Source: Pseudactinotalea terrae
GTDB taxonomy: Bacteria > Actinomycetota > Actinomycetes > Actinomycetales > Beutenbergiaceae
Length of the DNA stretch: 64,000 nucleotides
NCBI RefSeq assembly: GCF_009733845.1
Contig: NZ_WNXZ01000008.1
Location: forward strand, 62,001-126,000
Direction of reading: 5' to 3'
Shown here piece by piece: positions 9,446 to 17,373 of the stretch (position 1 is its first letter; each line of letters opens with the position of its first letter). The notes below the pieces were generated by a model that was not told the origin of the DNA, ran no database searches, and worked only from the letters and a program-made list of their open reading frames with translations. Made by a program: the position numbers and the translations under genes.

Positions 9446-12400
9446 GCTGAGACCCCCGCGAAGGCAGCGCAGTACTCGGACCACGCCGGGCTGGAACCAT
9501 CCGGCTCGGGCGGCATGATGTCGATGAGCGTCGGGTCACCCTTCGAGCCGGCGAGCTTGCGCTCGCAGCTGACCTCGACCGAGGCCGAGAAGAACAGCAC
9601 CTCGACCTCGACGATCACGCTCGCCCGCCCGATCAGGTTGCCGGTCGGGAAGTCGTAGGTCAGCGACAGCTCGAGCGTGATCGACGCCGAGATCAGGCCG
9701 AGGACGTCCACCTCGCCGCGGATCCGGAAGTAGGCGGTCAACGACCCGGCGTCACCCTCGAGCCGCAGGTAGACGCCCACCGTGATCGAGACCGAGCCGG
9801 AGGCGACACCCAGGTTGATCGACAGCGACGCCCCCGCCTCGAGCCCCATCTCGAGCTCGACCAGGCCCTTGGGCGAGGCGCGCAGCCCGACCCAGCCGCC
9901 GCCACCGATGCACATCACCGTGAGCCGGAACGGGGAATCCTTGCGGCAGAAGTAGAAGCCGACCGTCACGGCGTCGCCGAGGAACGGCACCCGGGCGTCG
10001 GCACCCAGGCTGATGTTCTCGAGCGAGAACACCCCGACGGAGACGTTCGGCAGCGCCAGGTCGAAGCCGGCGGTGACACCCTCGGTCGAGACGTCCACGT
10101 ACGGCGGGTCGGCGAAGCCGTCGAAGGGGATGATCTCGCGGAGCTTGTCGATGAACCCGAGCACGCCGAGGAACTCCATGCCGTCGAAGACGACGTCGAC
10201 CTCGGGCTTGGTGCCGGTCCCCACCCGGAACCCGATCCGCGAGAAGTTCATCCGCATCATCGGCTCGCCGGGCATCAGCTGGAGTGCGAACTGCCGCAGC
10301 TCGGCGCTGATGTCCGCGCTCGGGGAGCCCGAGGCGCTCGCGCGCACCTCGACGCCGAGGCTGAGGCCGCGCTTGTCGTCGGCGATGAAGACCGGGTCGC
10401 TGGTGCCGGGGAACGCCCAGTCGGCGATCGCCGGTCGCCACTCGTAGCGGGCTGTCACCGAGCCCGACGGCGAGAGCAGGTTCTCCGCGAAGTCGGCGAT
10501 GGTGGTGAGCAGGTCGGTCTGGTCGAGGAGCGGCTGCAGTGCCAGCGCCGGCTTCTCGATCGCCGCCCGCACCGAGGCCGGCAGCATCGGGTGCTTCACT
10601 GCCTGGAGGACCGCTGTGAGCGCGTTGAGCACGGCGAGCGCCTTGGCGAGGACGTCGGCGGCGCTCTCGGGGTGGCCGATCAGGTCCTCGATCGCATCGA
10701 GGAGGGCGGTGATCGCCGCGACCGCCGGGGCTGCTGCCGCCTCGAGCTCGTCGATCGCGGCCTGCACCTGGGCGCGGGCGCCCTCGTGCGCGGCCGTGGC
10801 CAGGTCCTGCGCGAGGCGCGTCAGACCGCCGTCGAGCGCATCCTGCAGCCGCTCGACCTCGGATGCGATCGAGGTGACCGCGTCCAGCGCCTCGGTCACG
10901 AACTCCGGGGCGTTCTCGAGGTCGACCCCGAGCGCGTCGAGGATCTCGACCAGCGAGAACAGCCCGAACAGCTTCGGCAGCGCCCCGTCCAGGAAGGTGG
11001 CCGGATCGAACTCGCCCTGGCTCAGCCCCTGGGGTGAGGTGCCGTCGTCGCCGACCGCGCCGAGCGTGCGCGAGAGCCCGCGCACGGCGAAGTTCGGCTC
11101 GATGAAGCCGCCGGAGCGGTCGCTGCCGTCGCTGAAGCTGATCGGGGCCGTGCCGGCGAGCCCGAGGAACAGCTGAGCGGGGTTGCCGGCCCCGAAGCCG
11201 TGGTCGAGGTAGGCCTGCGTGAACGAGAGGTCGACCTTCGGGGACGCCGGTGCGAGATGCCTCATGGCGGGCACCACGGCCTCGGCGTTGGTCATGAACG
11301 GGCGCGAGCGGACCTCGGCGCGGTCGATCTCGGCGTCGAACCTCAGGGTGGCGATCTCGAACGCGGTGTCGCCCTGCGCGGCCGGCTCCGCGAGCGCGAT
11401 GCCGGCGCCGTCCGCAGGGATGTCGGCGACCGGCTGGTAGGTGTCCCGGATGGTCTGGTCCGTGACCCCGACGTCGAGGGCGTTGCTCGGCACGAACACC
11501 AGCGGTGCGCTGAGCGAGACCGGGTCGCCGGCAGCGTCGTCGGCGTCGATGTCCCATCTGAACGGGGCGCCGGCGCGGGTGGGCACGAACACGGTCGAGA
11601 CCGTCACGGCGTCCGCAGGGATGCCGGCCGGGCGGTCGAGGTCCGGCGTGGTGGTGGGCGAGAGCGTCACGCGGCGCAACGGCGTGTCCCGGCCGTCATA
11701 GGTGCGCGTCCGCTCCCGCAGCACGATGAAGTACCGCTGCCGCAGGTAGGCGGTCGCCGGGCCGGCCGGATCGATCTTGCGCTCGGTCACCGTGACCCAC
11801 ACCGCCCGGTGCCCGAACGGGAACAGGAACCCCGGCTGCGTCACCCGCACGTAGGTGTCGCGGCCCATGGCGGCCTGGTGAGTGTAGGACTCGAGGTCCA
11901 TGAACCAGCCGGGCTCGGCGGGGTACTCGTTCCAGGTCTCGGCCCACGACCCGCGCCAGTCGATCCACGCCCCCAGGGAGGACAGCGACAGCCGGTGCAC
12001 CTGCAGCGGCAGCGGTGTGACGCCCTCATCGCTCGCGCCCGACTGCCGCACGACCGTGCGTCTGATCATCGGGTCGATGGAGCTGAGGAACCCCTCGCCC
12101 GGCAGGTGCTCGTTGAGGTCGCGCGCCCACACGGCGCGCACGATGCGCTGCCCCGGCGCCTCGTCGTGGCCGAGGAAAGCACCGTCGTCGTCGGTCACGC
12201 GGGTGGTCAGGTCTGTGTGCCAGAGCTGGGTGCGGGCGGGGTCCGACGGCGCACGGACCGGCTGGGAGGGGTGGCGGAACGCCCCGAACCGGGCGCTGGG
12301 GGAGACGATCAGCCGGTACGGCGCCTCGATCGCGGTCTCCTTCTCGCCCGGGACGCGGGGTTGCCCCTTCCGGAGCAGACCCGGCTTGACGATGATCTGG

Positions 12401-12960
12401 TCACCGGGTTCGAAGGCTGTGACGACGACGCCCCGCAGGCGTGCCGCGAGCCGCACGTGGCGCGCTGCCCGCGCCGCGCGGAGCACGGTGGTGACCGTGC
12501 CCGCTCGCCGGGCGACGATCACGTCGGTGTCAGCGATCAGGTCCTCGATCGGGATCGCGCGTCCGGGTGCCGGCGCTGCCGCAGGCTTCGCGAGGGCCGT
12601 GGTCCGCAGCGGCAGGCTCGGGATCAGCTCGAGCAGACCCTCGATGCTGAGCGGCAGGCTCGTGCTGGGCGGCAGGTCGAACGCGAGCCGGCTCGCCTCG
12701 GCGATCCGCAGCTCGGCGACCGGCGGCGGGCTCGGCAGCGGGACCGACTCGGGATAGGCCTCCTCCTGGACGTGCTGCGGGGGAAGCGTGAGGACGAGGA
12801 CGCCACCGTCGGCGTCGGTGCGCAGGTGTCGTACGCCGTCGACGGTCCTGAGCGTCGCGCCGTACAGCGTCACCGACAGGTCGACGAAGTCGTCGGTGCG
12901 CAGCAGCCGGAGCCGGGTGGCCGGCGCGGGCACGCGTGGATCACGCCGCTTCGGGGGCAC
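9442..12960 (-). CDS. Giant protein of unknown function (1,172 aa), first gene of a coupled pair
   Basis: GTG at 12960-12958 is chosen over a start 45 nt upstream because AAAGGAG (12972-12966 on this strand) sits 5 nt before it. The family is not recognised. Residues about 1-560 are mixed alpha/beta with Trp-rich segments (LGAWIDWRGSWAETWNEYPAEPGWF, cited only as a landmark). Residues about 660-840 are a long Ala/Leu/Glu helical region of coiled-coil type. The last 280 residues are a run of alternating hydrophobic beta strands (VSITVGVYLRLEG, TAYFRIRGEVDVLGLISAS, SVIVEVEVLFFSASVEV), as in beta-solenoid or lipid-binding sheet proteins. No signal peptide is seen. It is coupled by ATGA to the second giant gene and divergent from a LuxR-type regulator. 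Confidence 0.85.
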   Translation of the reverse strand: MPPKRRDPRVPAPATRLRLLRTDDFVDLSVTLYGATLRTVDGVRHLRTDADGGVLVLTLPPQHVQEEAYPESVPLPSPPPVAELRIAEASRLAFDLPPSTSLPLSIEGLLELIPSLPLRTTALAKPAAAPAPGRAIPIEDLIADTDVIVARRAGTVTTVLRAARAARHVRLAARLRGVVVTAFEPGDQIIVKPGLLRKGQPRVPGEKETAIEAPYRLIVSPSARFGAFRHPSQPVRAPSDPARTQLWHTDLTTRVTDDDGAFLGHDEAPGQRIVRAVWARDLNEHLPGEGFLSSIDPMIRRTVVRQSGASDEGVTPLPLQVHRLSLSSLGAWIDWRGSWAETWNEYPAEPGWFMDLESYTHQAAMGRDTYVRVTQPGFLFPFGHRAVWVTVTERKIDPAGPATAYLRQRYFIVLRERTRTYDGRDTPLRRVTLSPTTTPDLDRPAGIPADAVTVSTVFVPTRAGAPFRWDIDADDAAGDPVSLSAPLVFVPSNALDVGVTDQTIRDTYQPVADIPADGAGIALAEPAAQGDTAFEIATLRFDAEIDRAEVRSRPFMTNAEAVVPAMRHLAPASPKVDLSFTQAYLDHGFGAGNPAQLFLGLAGTAPISFSDGSDRSGGFIEPNFAVRGLSRTLGAVGDDGTSPQGLSQGEFDPATFLDGALPKLFGLFSLVEILDALGVDLENAPEFVTEALDAVTSIASEVERLQDALDGGLTRLAQDLATAAHEGARAQVQAAIDELEAAAAPAVAAITALLDAIEDLIGHPESAADVLAKALAVLNALTAVLQAVKHPMLPASVRAAIEKPALALQPLLDQTDLLTTIADFAENLLSPSGSVTARYEWRPAIADWAFPGTSDPVFIADDKRGLSLGVEVRASASGSPSADISAELRQFALQLMPGEPMMRMNFSRIGFRVGTGTKPEVDVVFDGMEFLGVLGFIDKLREIIPFDGFADPPYVDVSTEGVTAGFDLALPNVSVGVFSLENISLGADARVPFLGDAVTVGFYFCRKDSPFRLTVMCIGGGGWVGLRASPKGLVELEMGLEAGASLSINLGVASGSVSITVGVYLRLEGDAGSLTAYFRIRGEVDVLGLISASITLELSLTYDFPTGNLIGRASVIVEVEVLFFSASVEVSCERKLAGSKGDPTLIDIMPPEPDGSSPAWSEYCAAFAGVSA

Positions 12961-13169
12961 CGCGGCTCCTTTGTCGTTGGTGTCGGGCCAGACGGACGCG
13001 ACCAACGTAGGGCGGCCGGCCTCGCCGCGGCATCGGGGGAAACCCTCAAAACCGCCCGGGCGGGCCTTCCGCTCTCTACCGTTGGTGCTGTGCCGACGAC
13101 GGGCGTATCACGGGCGACCTGAGCCGGCTCCTCCCCGGTGACCCCGATGTCTCGCGGAAGGGTGCGCGC
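12961..13169. promoter_or_regulatory. Divergent promoter region with 12-bp perfect palindrome
   Basis: This 209-bp gap separates the giant gene pair (leftward) from the LuxR-type regulator (rightward) and must hold promoters for both. It contains a perfect palindrome CCGCCCGGGCGG at 13052-13063, a plausible operator, although such GC-rich palindromes can arise by chance here. The ribosome site of the leftward gene is at 12966-12972 and a GGAAGG ribosome site lies shortly before the rightward ATG. Confidence 0.4.
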
Positions 13170-13769
13170 ATGCGTGTGCTCCTGATGGGCCGCTCGCCGT
13201 TCCTCGTGCGCGGGCTGCGCGCCGAGCTGGTCGATCGCGGCGTGGCCGTGGTGGCGACGGTGCGCACGCTCGGCGAGCTGAGCGCGGCGCTCGCCGCGGG
13301 CGGCGCCGATGCTGTGCTGGCCTGCCTCGCCGGTGCGGTCTCGGACGCGCGCGGCGGAGCGGTCGCGATCACCTCGGTGCTGTCCGAGCACCCGCGCACG
13401 GCGCTGCTCGCGCTCACGCCGCTGCCGCCGCCGTCCCGGCTCTGGCAGGTGGCGAATCCCGCCTGGGATGCCGTGGCTCTCGAGAGCGCGGACACCGACA
13501 CCGTGATGGCCGCGCTCGAGCGCCTGACCACGGCGCCGGCGGCGCGCCGCCTCACCCGCGCCGACCTCACGCTCACGGGTGGCGAGCAGCGCGTGCTCGA
13601 CCTGCTCGCCGTCGGGCTCTCGAACGAGGCCATCGCCCAGCAGCTGTGCGTGAGCCCGAAGACGGTGGAGGCCCACATCTCACGGTCGTTCAGCAAGCTC
13701 GGCCTCGTCAGCGACGACCACAGCACCAACCGGCGTGTGCTCGCCGCCCTGCGCTGGGCCGGCGTGTGA
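13170..13769 (+). CDS. LuxR-family transcriptional regulator with degenerate receiver-like N-terminus
   Basis: 199 aa. The C-terminal about 65 residues form a LuxR/GerE helix-turn-helix: LTGGEQRVLDLLAVGLSNEAIAQQL followed by VSPKTVEAHISRSFSKLGL. The N-terminus (MRVLLMGRSPFLVRGLRAELVDRGVAVVATV) looks like a response-regulator receiver fold. However, the strand where the phospho-acceptor Asp should be reads ADAVLACLAG, with Cys/Leu instead, so canonical phosphorylation is unlikely. The start ATG has GGAAGG upstream. The gene is divergent from the giant gene pair and no sensor kinase is nearby, so it may control that pair by ligand binding or dosage; this is inference from position. Confidence 0.88.
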   Translation: MRVLLMGRSPFLVRGLRAELVDRGVAVVATVRTLGELSAALAAGGADAVLACLAGAVSDARGGAVAITSVLSEHPRTALLALTPLPPPSRLWQVANPAWDAVALESADTDTVMAALERLTTAPAARRLTRADLTLTGGEQRVLDLLAVGLSNEAIAQQLCVSPKTVEAHISRSFSKLGLVSDDHSTNRRVLAALRWAGV

Positions 13770-13772
13770 GGC

Positions 13773-14165
13773 TCAGGTCTGGCTGGCGGACCACCAGAGG
13801 AGCCCGAAGCTACCGACGACGACCAGGGCGTAGAACAGCGTCATCAGGTACCCGAGGATCAGCCCCGCGACAGCGAGCCCGGTGCCGCGCTCGCCGGTGC
13901 GCTTGATCTGCGACAGCGCCAGGTGGCCGGCGATGACCGCGAGCACCGCGGTCGCGCACAGGCCGAGCACGAGCGAGGCGATCGCCCAGGGGTTCCACGA
14001 CTCCTGCGGGTTGAGCCCGGTGTACTGGGCGTTCGGCGAGCCGTAGGCGGGGGCGTTGCGCGCGGGCGACAGGTACGGGCTCACCGGCGCGGGGGCGCCG
14101 ACCGGGGGCACCGGGGCGTCCTCGGTGCCGGGGCTCCCGTAGGGGTCGTTGCCCTGCTGGCTCAC
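13773..14165 (-). CDS. DUF4190-type small membrane protein
   Basis: 130 aa from GTG 14165-14163, with a strong AGGAGGAG ribosome site just upstream; the longer open frame would run into the patatin-like gene and is rejected. The N-terminal half is Pro/Gly/Ser/Tyr-rich and low in complexity. Then come NPWAIASLVLGLCATAVLAVIAGHLAL and GLAVAGLILGYLMTLFYALVVVGSFGLLWW, two membrane segments separated by a short basic loop (SQIKRTGERGTG), the DUF4190 pattern common in actinobacteria. The function of the family is not known. The stop is 3 bp from the stop of the convergent LuxR-type gene. Confidence 0.85.
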   Translation of the reverse strand: MSQQGNDPYGSPGTEDAPVPPVGAPAPVSPYLSPARNAPAYGSPNAQYTGLNPQESWNPWAIASLVLGLCATAVLAVIAGHLALSQIKRTGERGTGLAVAGLILGYLMTLFYALVVVGSFGLLWWSASQT

Positions 14166-14221
14166 CGTGTCTCCTCCTGTGTCGGTGCCTCCATCGTGCC
14201 ACCCGTGGTGGGTCAGGCGCG

Positions 14222-15604
14222 TCAGGTGACGGCGAGCGCCTGCTCGATCTCGAACGCGTGCCGCTCCCACGTCTGCCACCAGCGGTCGGCGCCCTCCGGG
14301 AGCTCGCCCGGCGGCACCTCGGCGAGCAGGTCGCGCAGCTCGGTCTTCAGCGCGCGGACGTCGTCGTCGGACGCGGTGCCGTGCGCGAACGCGGCCTCCT
14401 CGGTCTCCCACGCCCGCCGCCGGGTGCGGATGATCTCGTCGGTCAGGTGCTGTCGCTGCGCATCGGCGCCCGTGACCACGTCCCGCGCGCGCAGGAACCC
14501 GTAGTCGACGGCGATCGAGATCAGCCCGGGGTCGATCGTCACGAGGTCGTGGACGTCGACGGTCGGCGCGATCACGGTGGCGCCGTGCGCACGTGCGTAG
14601 GCGATCTCGTCGCGCTGCAGCTCGTCGGACATGATGCCGCTCGTGCTGCGCATGATGATCGTGAAGATGTCCGCAGCCGCGAACGACTGCTGCGTCCGGA
14701 CCCCGGAGGGCGAGGCGACCACCGCGTAGCACTCGGACACGCCGAGGTGGTCGAGCGCTACCTCGGTGGGCAGGTTCTCGCGGACCCCGCCGTCGACGTA
14801 GTACTCACCGGCCAGCGGCACCGGCGGGAACACCCCCGGGATCGCGCAGGAGGCCCGAATCGCTTCGACCACGTCCACCTCGCCCAGCTCGGGCACGGGG
14901 CGGTCCTGCCTGTCGGTGAAGGTGCCGGTGTTGGTGACGTACCGCAGCTCACCGCTCTCGAGCCCGACCAGCGCGATCCGCAGCGTCACGGGCGAGGCCG
15001 CGAGCCGCTCCGGGTCGAACACGTGCGGCTCCAGCAGCCGGTCCACGATCGGGCCCGGCATGAACGCCGCGCGCTCCTGCGTGGGCCCGTTGACGATCAG
15101 CTGGAGGTCGGCGCTGGAGCGCCCGGCCTCCCAGAGGGTGCCGAGCGCCTCCAGGGCCGTGCTCGGCTTCCACGCCGTGCTCTGCTCCTCCGCGCCCTCG
15201 TGGCTGGTGCGCTGCCGCAGCGCGAGCACCTTGCGCCACGTCGGCATGTGCGCCCGCAGCCGTGCGAACCACGGGTACTCCGTGAACATGTCGCTGCTCG
15301 AGGTCATCCCGAGCCAGATGCGCTCGAGCTGGGAGAGGGCGTCGCGCTGACCGGCGTGCTCGCCGTGCTGCGCCAGCACGCTGGCCAGGATCGAGCCGGC
15401 CGAGGTGCCCGCGATCACCGACGGCGTGATCCCGACCTCGTCGTAGAGATAGCGCAGTGCGCCGATCTGGAACGACGACCGAGCCCCGCCCCCGCTGAGC
15501 ACGAGCCCCAGGCGAGGGTCGGTGGGAGGGTGCGGGACGCCGTCGGGCTCCCGCTTCCGCGGCAGGAAGGGGGCCTGCCGGAGCCAGCGCGCGAGCTCGT
15601 CCAC
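14222..15604 (-). CDS. Patatin-like phospholipase family protein
   Basis: 460 aa from GTG 15604. Patatin-family enzymes are Ser-Asp dyad lipid acyl hydrolases. All landmarks are present: the oxyanion loop GGGARSSFQIGALRYL at about 38-53, the nucleophile elbow GTSAG with Ser68, and the catalytic Asp271 in DGGVRENLPTEVAL. No signal peptide or membrane segment is visible, so it is probably cytoplasmic. It lies 3 bp downstream of a small membrane protein gene in the same direction, suggesting co-transcription. Substrate (phospholipid, lysophospholipid or neutral lipid) cannot be told. Some bacterial patatin-like proteins act as anti-phage effectors, but no partner for that is seen here. Confidence 0.93.
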   Translation of the reverse strand: MDELARWLRQAPFLPRKREPDGVPHPPTDPRLGLVLSGGGARSSFQIGALRYLYDEVGITPSVIAGTSAGSILASVLAQHGEHAGQRDALSQLERIWLGMTSSSDMFTEYPWFARLRAHMPTWRKVLALRQRTSHEGAEEQSTAWKPSTALEALGTLWEAGRSSADLQLIVNGPTQERAAFMPGPIVDRLLEPHVFDPERLAASPVTLRIALVGLESGELRYVTNTGTFTDRQDRPVPELGEVDVVEAIRASCAIPGVFPPVPLAGEYYVDGGVRENLPTEVALDHLGVSECYAVVASPSGVRTQQSFAAADIFTIIMRSTSGIMSDELQRDEIAYARAHGATVIAPTVDVHDLVTIDPGLISIAVDYGFLRARDVVTGADAQRQHLTDEIIRTRRRAWETEEAAFAHGTASDDDVRALKTELRDLLAEVPPGELPEGADRWWQTWERHAFEIEQALAVT

Positions 15605-15607
15605 GAC

Positions 15608-16027
15608 TCAGACGTACGGGTTGCTGCCGGGCCCCGACGACGGCCGCGCGCCGGACTGCTCACCGCCAGCCGGGTAGGTGCTCGGGGGAGCGCCCGGCCT
15701 GCTGGGGTCGAGGTAGGCGGCGCCGCTGCGTCCCATGACGACCGCGGCGCACAGGAAATAGAGCCCGAGCAGGAGCAGCACGGTGTTCACCAGGGCGATC
15801 CCACCGCTGATGACGGAGATGCCCATCACCCCGCGGTCCCACATCATGCTGTGCAGCACCGGGGCGATCAGGACGGCCTGCCAGATCAGCGAGAGCACGG
15901 CGCCGGCGACGATGAGAGCGAGCCCGAGCCACATCTTGCCCTTCGCGGGTCCCGCCTTCGGTGCCATCACAGCGCCGATGACCAGGGCTCCGACGATCGG
16001 GATCAGGTTGAAGATCAAGGCGTACAT
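15608..16027 (-). CDS. Small membrane protein, unknown function
   Basis: 139 aa from ATG 16027, preceded by AGGGGG. It has four predicted membrane segments (from MYALIFNLIPIVGALVIGAVM through NTVLLLLGLYFLCAAVVM) and then a Pro/Ser/Gly-rich soluble tail ending SGPGSNPYV. The family is not recognised. It lies immediately upstream of the patatin-like gene and may be co-transcribed with it. The open frame extends much further upstream but only as antisense-like sequence over the MFS gene, so the short version is used. Confidence 0.75.
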   Translation of the reverse strand: MYALIFNLIPIVGALVIGAVMAPKAGPAKGKMWLGLALIVAGAVLSLIWQAVLIAPVLHSMMWDRGVMGISVISGGIALVNTVLLLLGLYFLCAAVVMGRSGAAYLDPSRPGAPPSTYPAGGEQSGARPSSGPGSNPYV

Positions 16028-16059
16028 GTGGCCCCCTAGACAAACGGTAGGAGCCCAGC

Positions 16060-17274
16060 CTAACGACTGGCGACGCGTGGACCCGTGGTGGTGATGGCGC
16101 GCAGCACCGCCGCCGTCGAGAGCGCCACGACGGCGGCGAGGCCGGCGGCGCCCAGGCTGACGAGGTAGCCGGTGTGGGCGTCGTGCAGGTCGATGACGCG
16201 ACCTGCGATCGAGCTCCCGACGGCGAAGCCCAGCCCGATCGCCGTTCCCACCCAGGTCAGGCCCTCGGTCAGCCGGTTGGGGGGCACGAGCTGCTGCACG
16301 AGGGCGTTGCCGGTGATGATCGTGGGAGCGATCGCGAACCCGGTCACGAACCCAACAGCGGCGAGCGCCCACAACGTGTCCACGAGCGCGAACAGGCCGA
16401 GGCCCATCGTGAGCGGCACGACACCGATGACGAACCTCTTCCACGCCGGCATCGTGAACTCGCGCGCGCCGTAGAGCAGGCCGGAGAACAGCGACCCGAG
16501 CGCCACGACGCCGAGCACGATGCCCGCCACGCCGGGCACGCCCGCAGCCTCCGCGACCGCCACGGTGGACACGTCGACCGACCCGAAGATCGTGCCGATC
16601 GAGATGAACACGACGACGATGATGACCATCCCCCAGGAGCGCATCACCGAGCCCCGCTGGCCCACCTCGGGGCGGCCCGAGGCCGGTGGCTCGGTGGCCC
16701 GCTGCGCCAGGAACCAGAACCCGCCCGCCCCGGCCGCGACGATCGCGATCAGCAGGCCGGCGACCGGAGAGATCGCGGCCGCGAGCGTGGTCGAGAGCAC
16801 GGGACCGACGACGAACACCAGCTCGTCGAGCGCGGACTCCAGCGAGTAGGCGGTGTGGAGCTCGCGCGCGTTCTCGACCACGCGGTTCCAGCGCGAGCGC
16901 ACCAGCGCACCCATCGAGCCGACGGTCAGGCCGGCGAGCGCAGCGGTGGGGTAGAGCAGCCAGGAGGGTCCGTGCAGCATCGCGGCGACGGCGAGCCCGA
17001 CGAGGCCTGTCATCGCGACCAGCAGCGACGGGCGCATCACACGCGCCTGCCCGTGCGAGTCGACCAGCTTCGAGATCTGGGGTGCGCCGACCGCCTGCGC
17101 GACCGTGTAGACCGCGGCGACCTGGCCGGCGAGCGCGTAGGAGTGGTAGACCGCCTCCACGAGCAGCACGATGGAGATCGTCACCATCGACATCGGGAGC
17201 CGGGCCAGCACGCCTGATCCCGAGAACCCCCAGGCACCAGGCGCGCTGAGGATCTTCCGATAGGGGGCGAACAC
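16060..17274 (-). CDS. MFS transporter
   Basis: 404 aa from GTG 17274. Twelve hydrophobic segments in two halves are visible, with a major-facilitator type loop after the second segment (KLVDSHGQARVMRPS), so this is an inner-membrane secondary transporter. Charged residues are few, and nothing identifies the substrate; drug or metabolite export is typical for similar actinobacterial proteins. A CAGAAT -10 element lies 6 nt before the GTG, suggesting a leaderless transcript. The gene is divergent from the glycosyltransferase gene at 17374. Confidence 0.88.
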   Translation of the reverse strand: MFAPYRKILSAPGAWGFSGSGVLARLPMSMVTISIVLLVEAVYHSYALAGQVAAVYTVAQAVGAPQISKLVDSHGQARVMRPSLLVAMTGLVGLAVAAMLHGPSWLLYPTAALAGLTVGSMGALVRSRWNRVVENARELHTAYSLESALDELVFVVGPVLSTTLAAAISPVAGLLIAIVAAGAGGFWFLAQRATEPPASGRPEVGQRGSVMRSWGMVIIVVVFISIGTIFGSVDVSTVAVAEAAGVPGVAGIVLGVVALGSLFSGLLYGAREFTMPAWKRFVIGVVPLTMGLGLFALVDTLWALAAVGFVTGFAIAPTIITGNALVQQLVPPNRLTEGLTWVGTAIGLGFAVGSSIAGRVIDLHDAHTGYLVSLGAAGLAAVVALSTAAVLRAITTTGPRVASR

Positions 17275-17280
17275 TGCAAG

Positions 17281-17286
17281 ATTCTG
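17281..17286 (-). promoter_or_regulatory. -10 element (CAGAAT), predicted leaderless start of MFS gene
   Basis: CAGAAT on the minus strand ends 6 nt before the GTG at 17274, the spacing expected if transcription starts at the start codon. No ribosome site is present. Confidence 0.5.
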
Positions 17287-17361
17287 TCACCTCGCCGCAG
17301 CCGAGGATGCCCATGGAGTGGCCGCGCTGACGTTGCCTTCGTCACCTGCTCGCAGGGTCAC

Positions 17362-17367
17362 TACGCT
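17362..17367 (+). promoter_or_regulatory. -10 element (TACGCT), predicted leaderless start of glycosyltransferase
   Basis: TACGCT is followed by 6 nt and GTG 17374; no Shine-Dalgarno sequence is present. The same TACGCT plus 6 nt plus GTG layout occurs before serS. Confidence 0.6.
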
Positions 17368-17373
17368 GACGGC

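Noticed and set aside
7127-9658. Plus-strand open frame of 843 codons over the giant gene pair
   Set aside because: Repetitive RHR/GQR-type translation typical of shadow frames. The minus-strand frames have normal composition, ribosome sites and an ATGA junction.
13052-13063. CCGCCCGGGCGG as a confirmed LuxR operator
   Set aside because: Perfect GC palindromes of this length are expected by chance in DNA of this composition; listed only as part of the promoter region.
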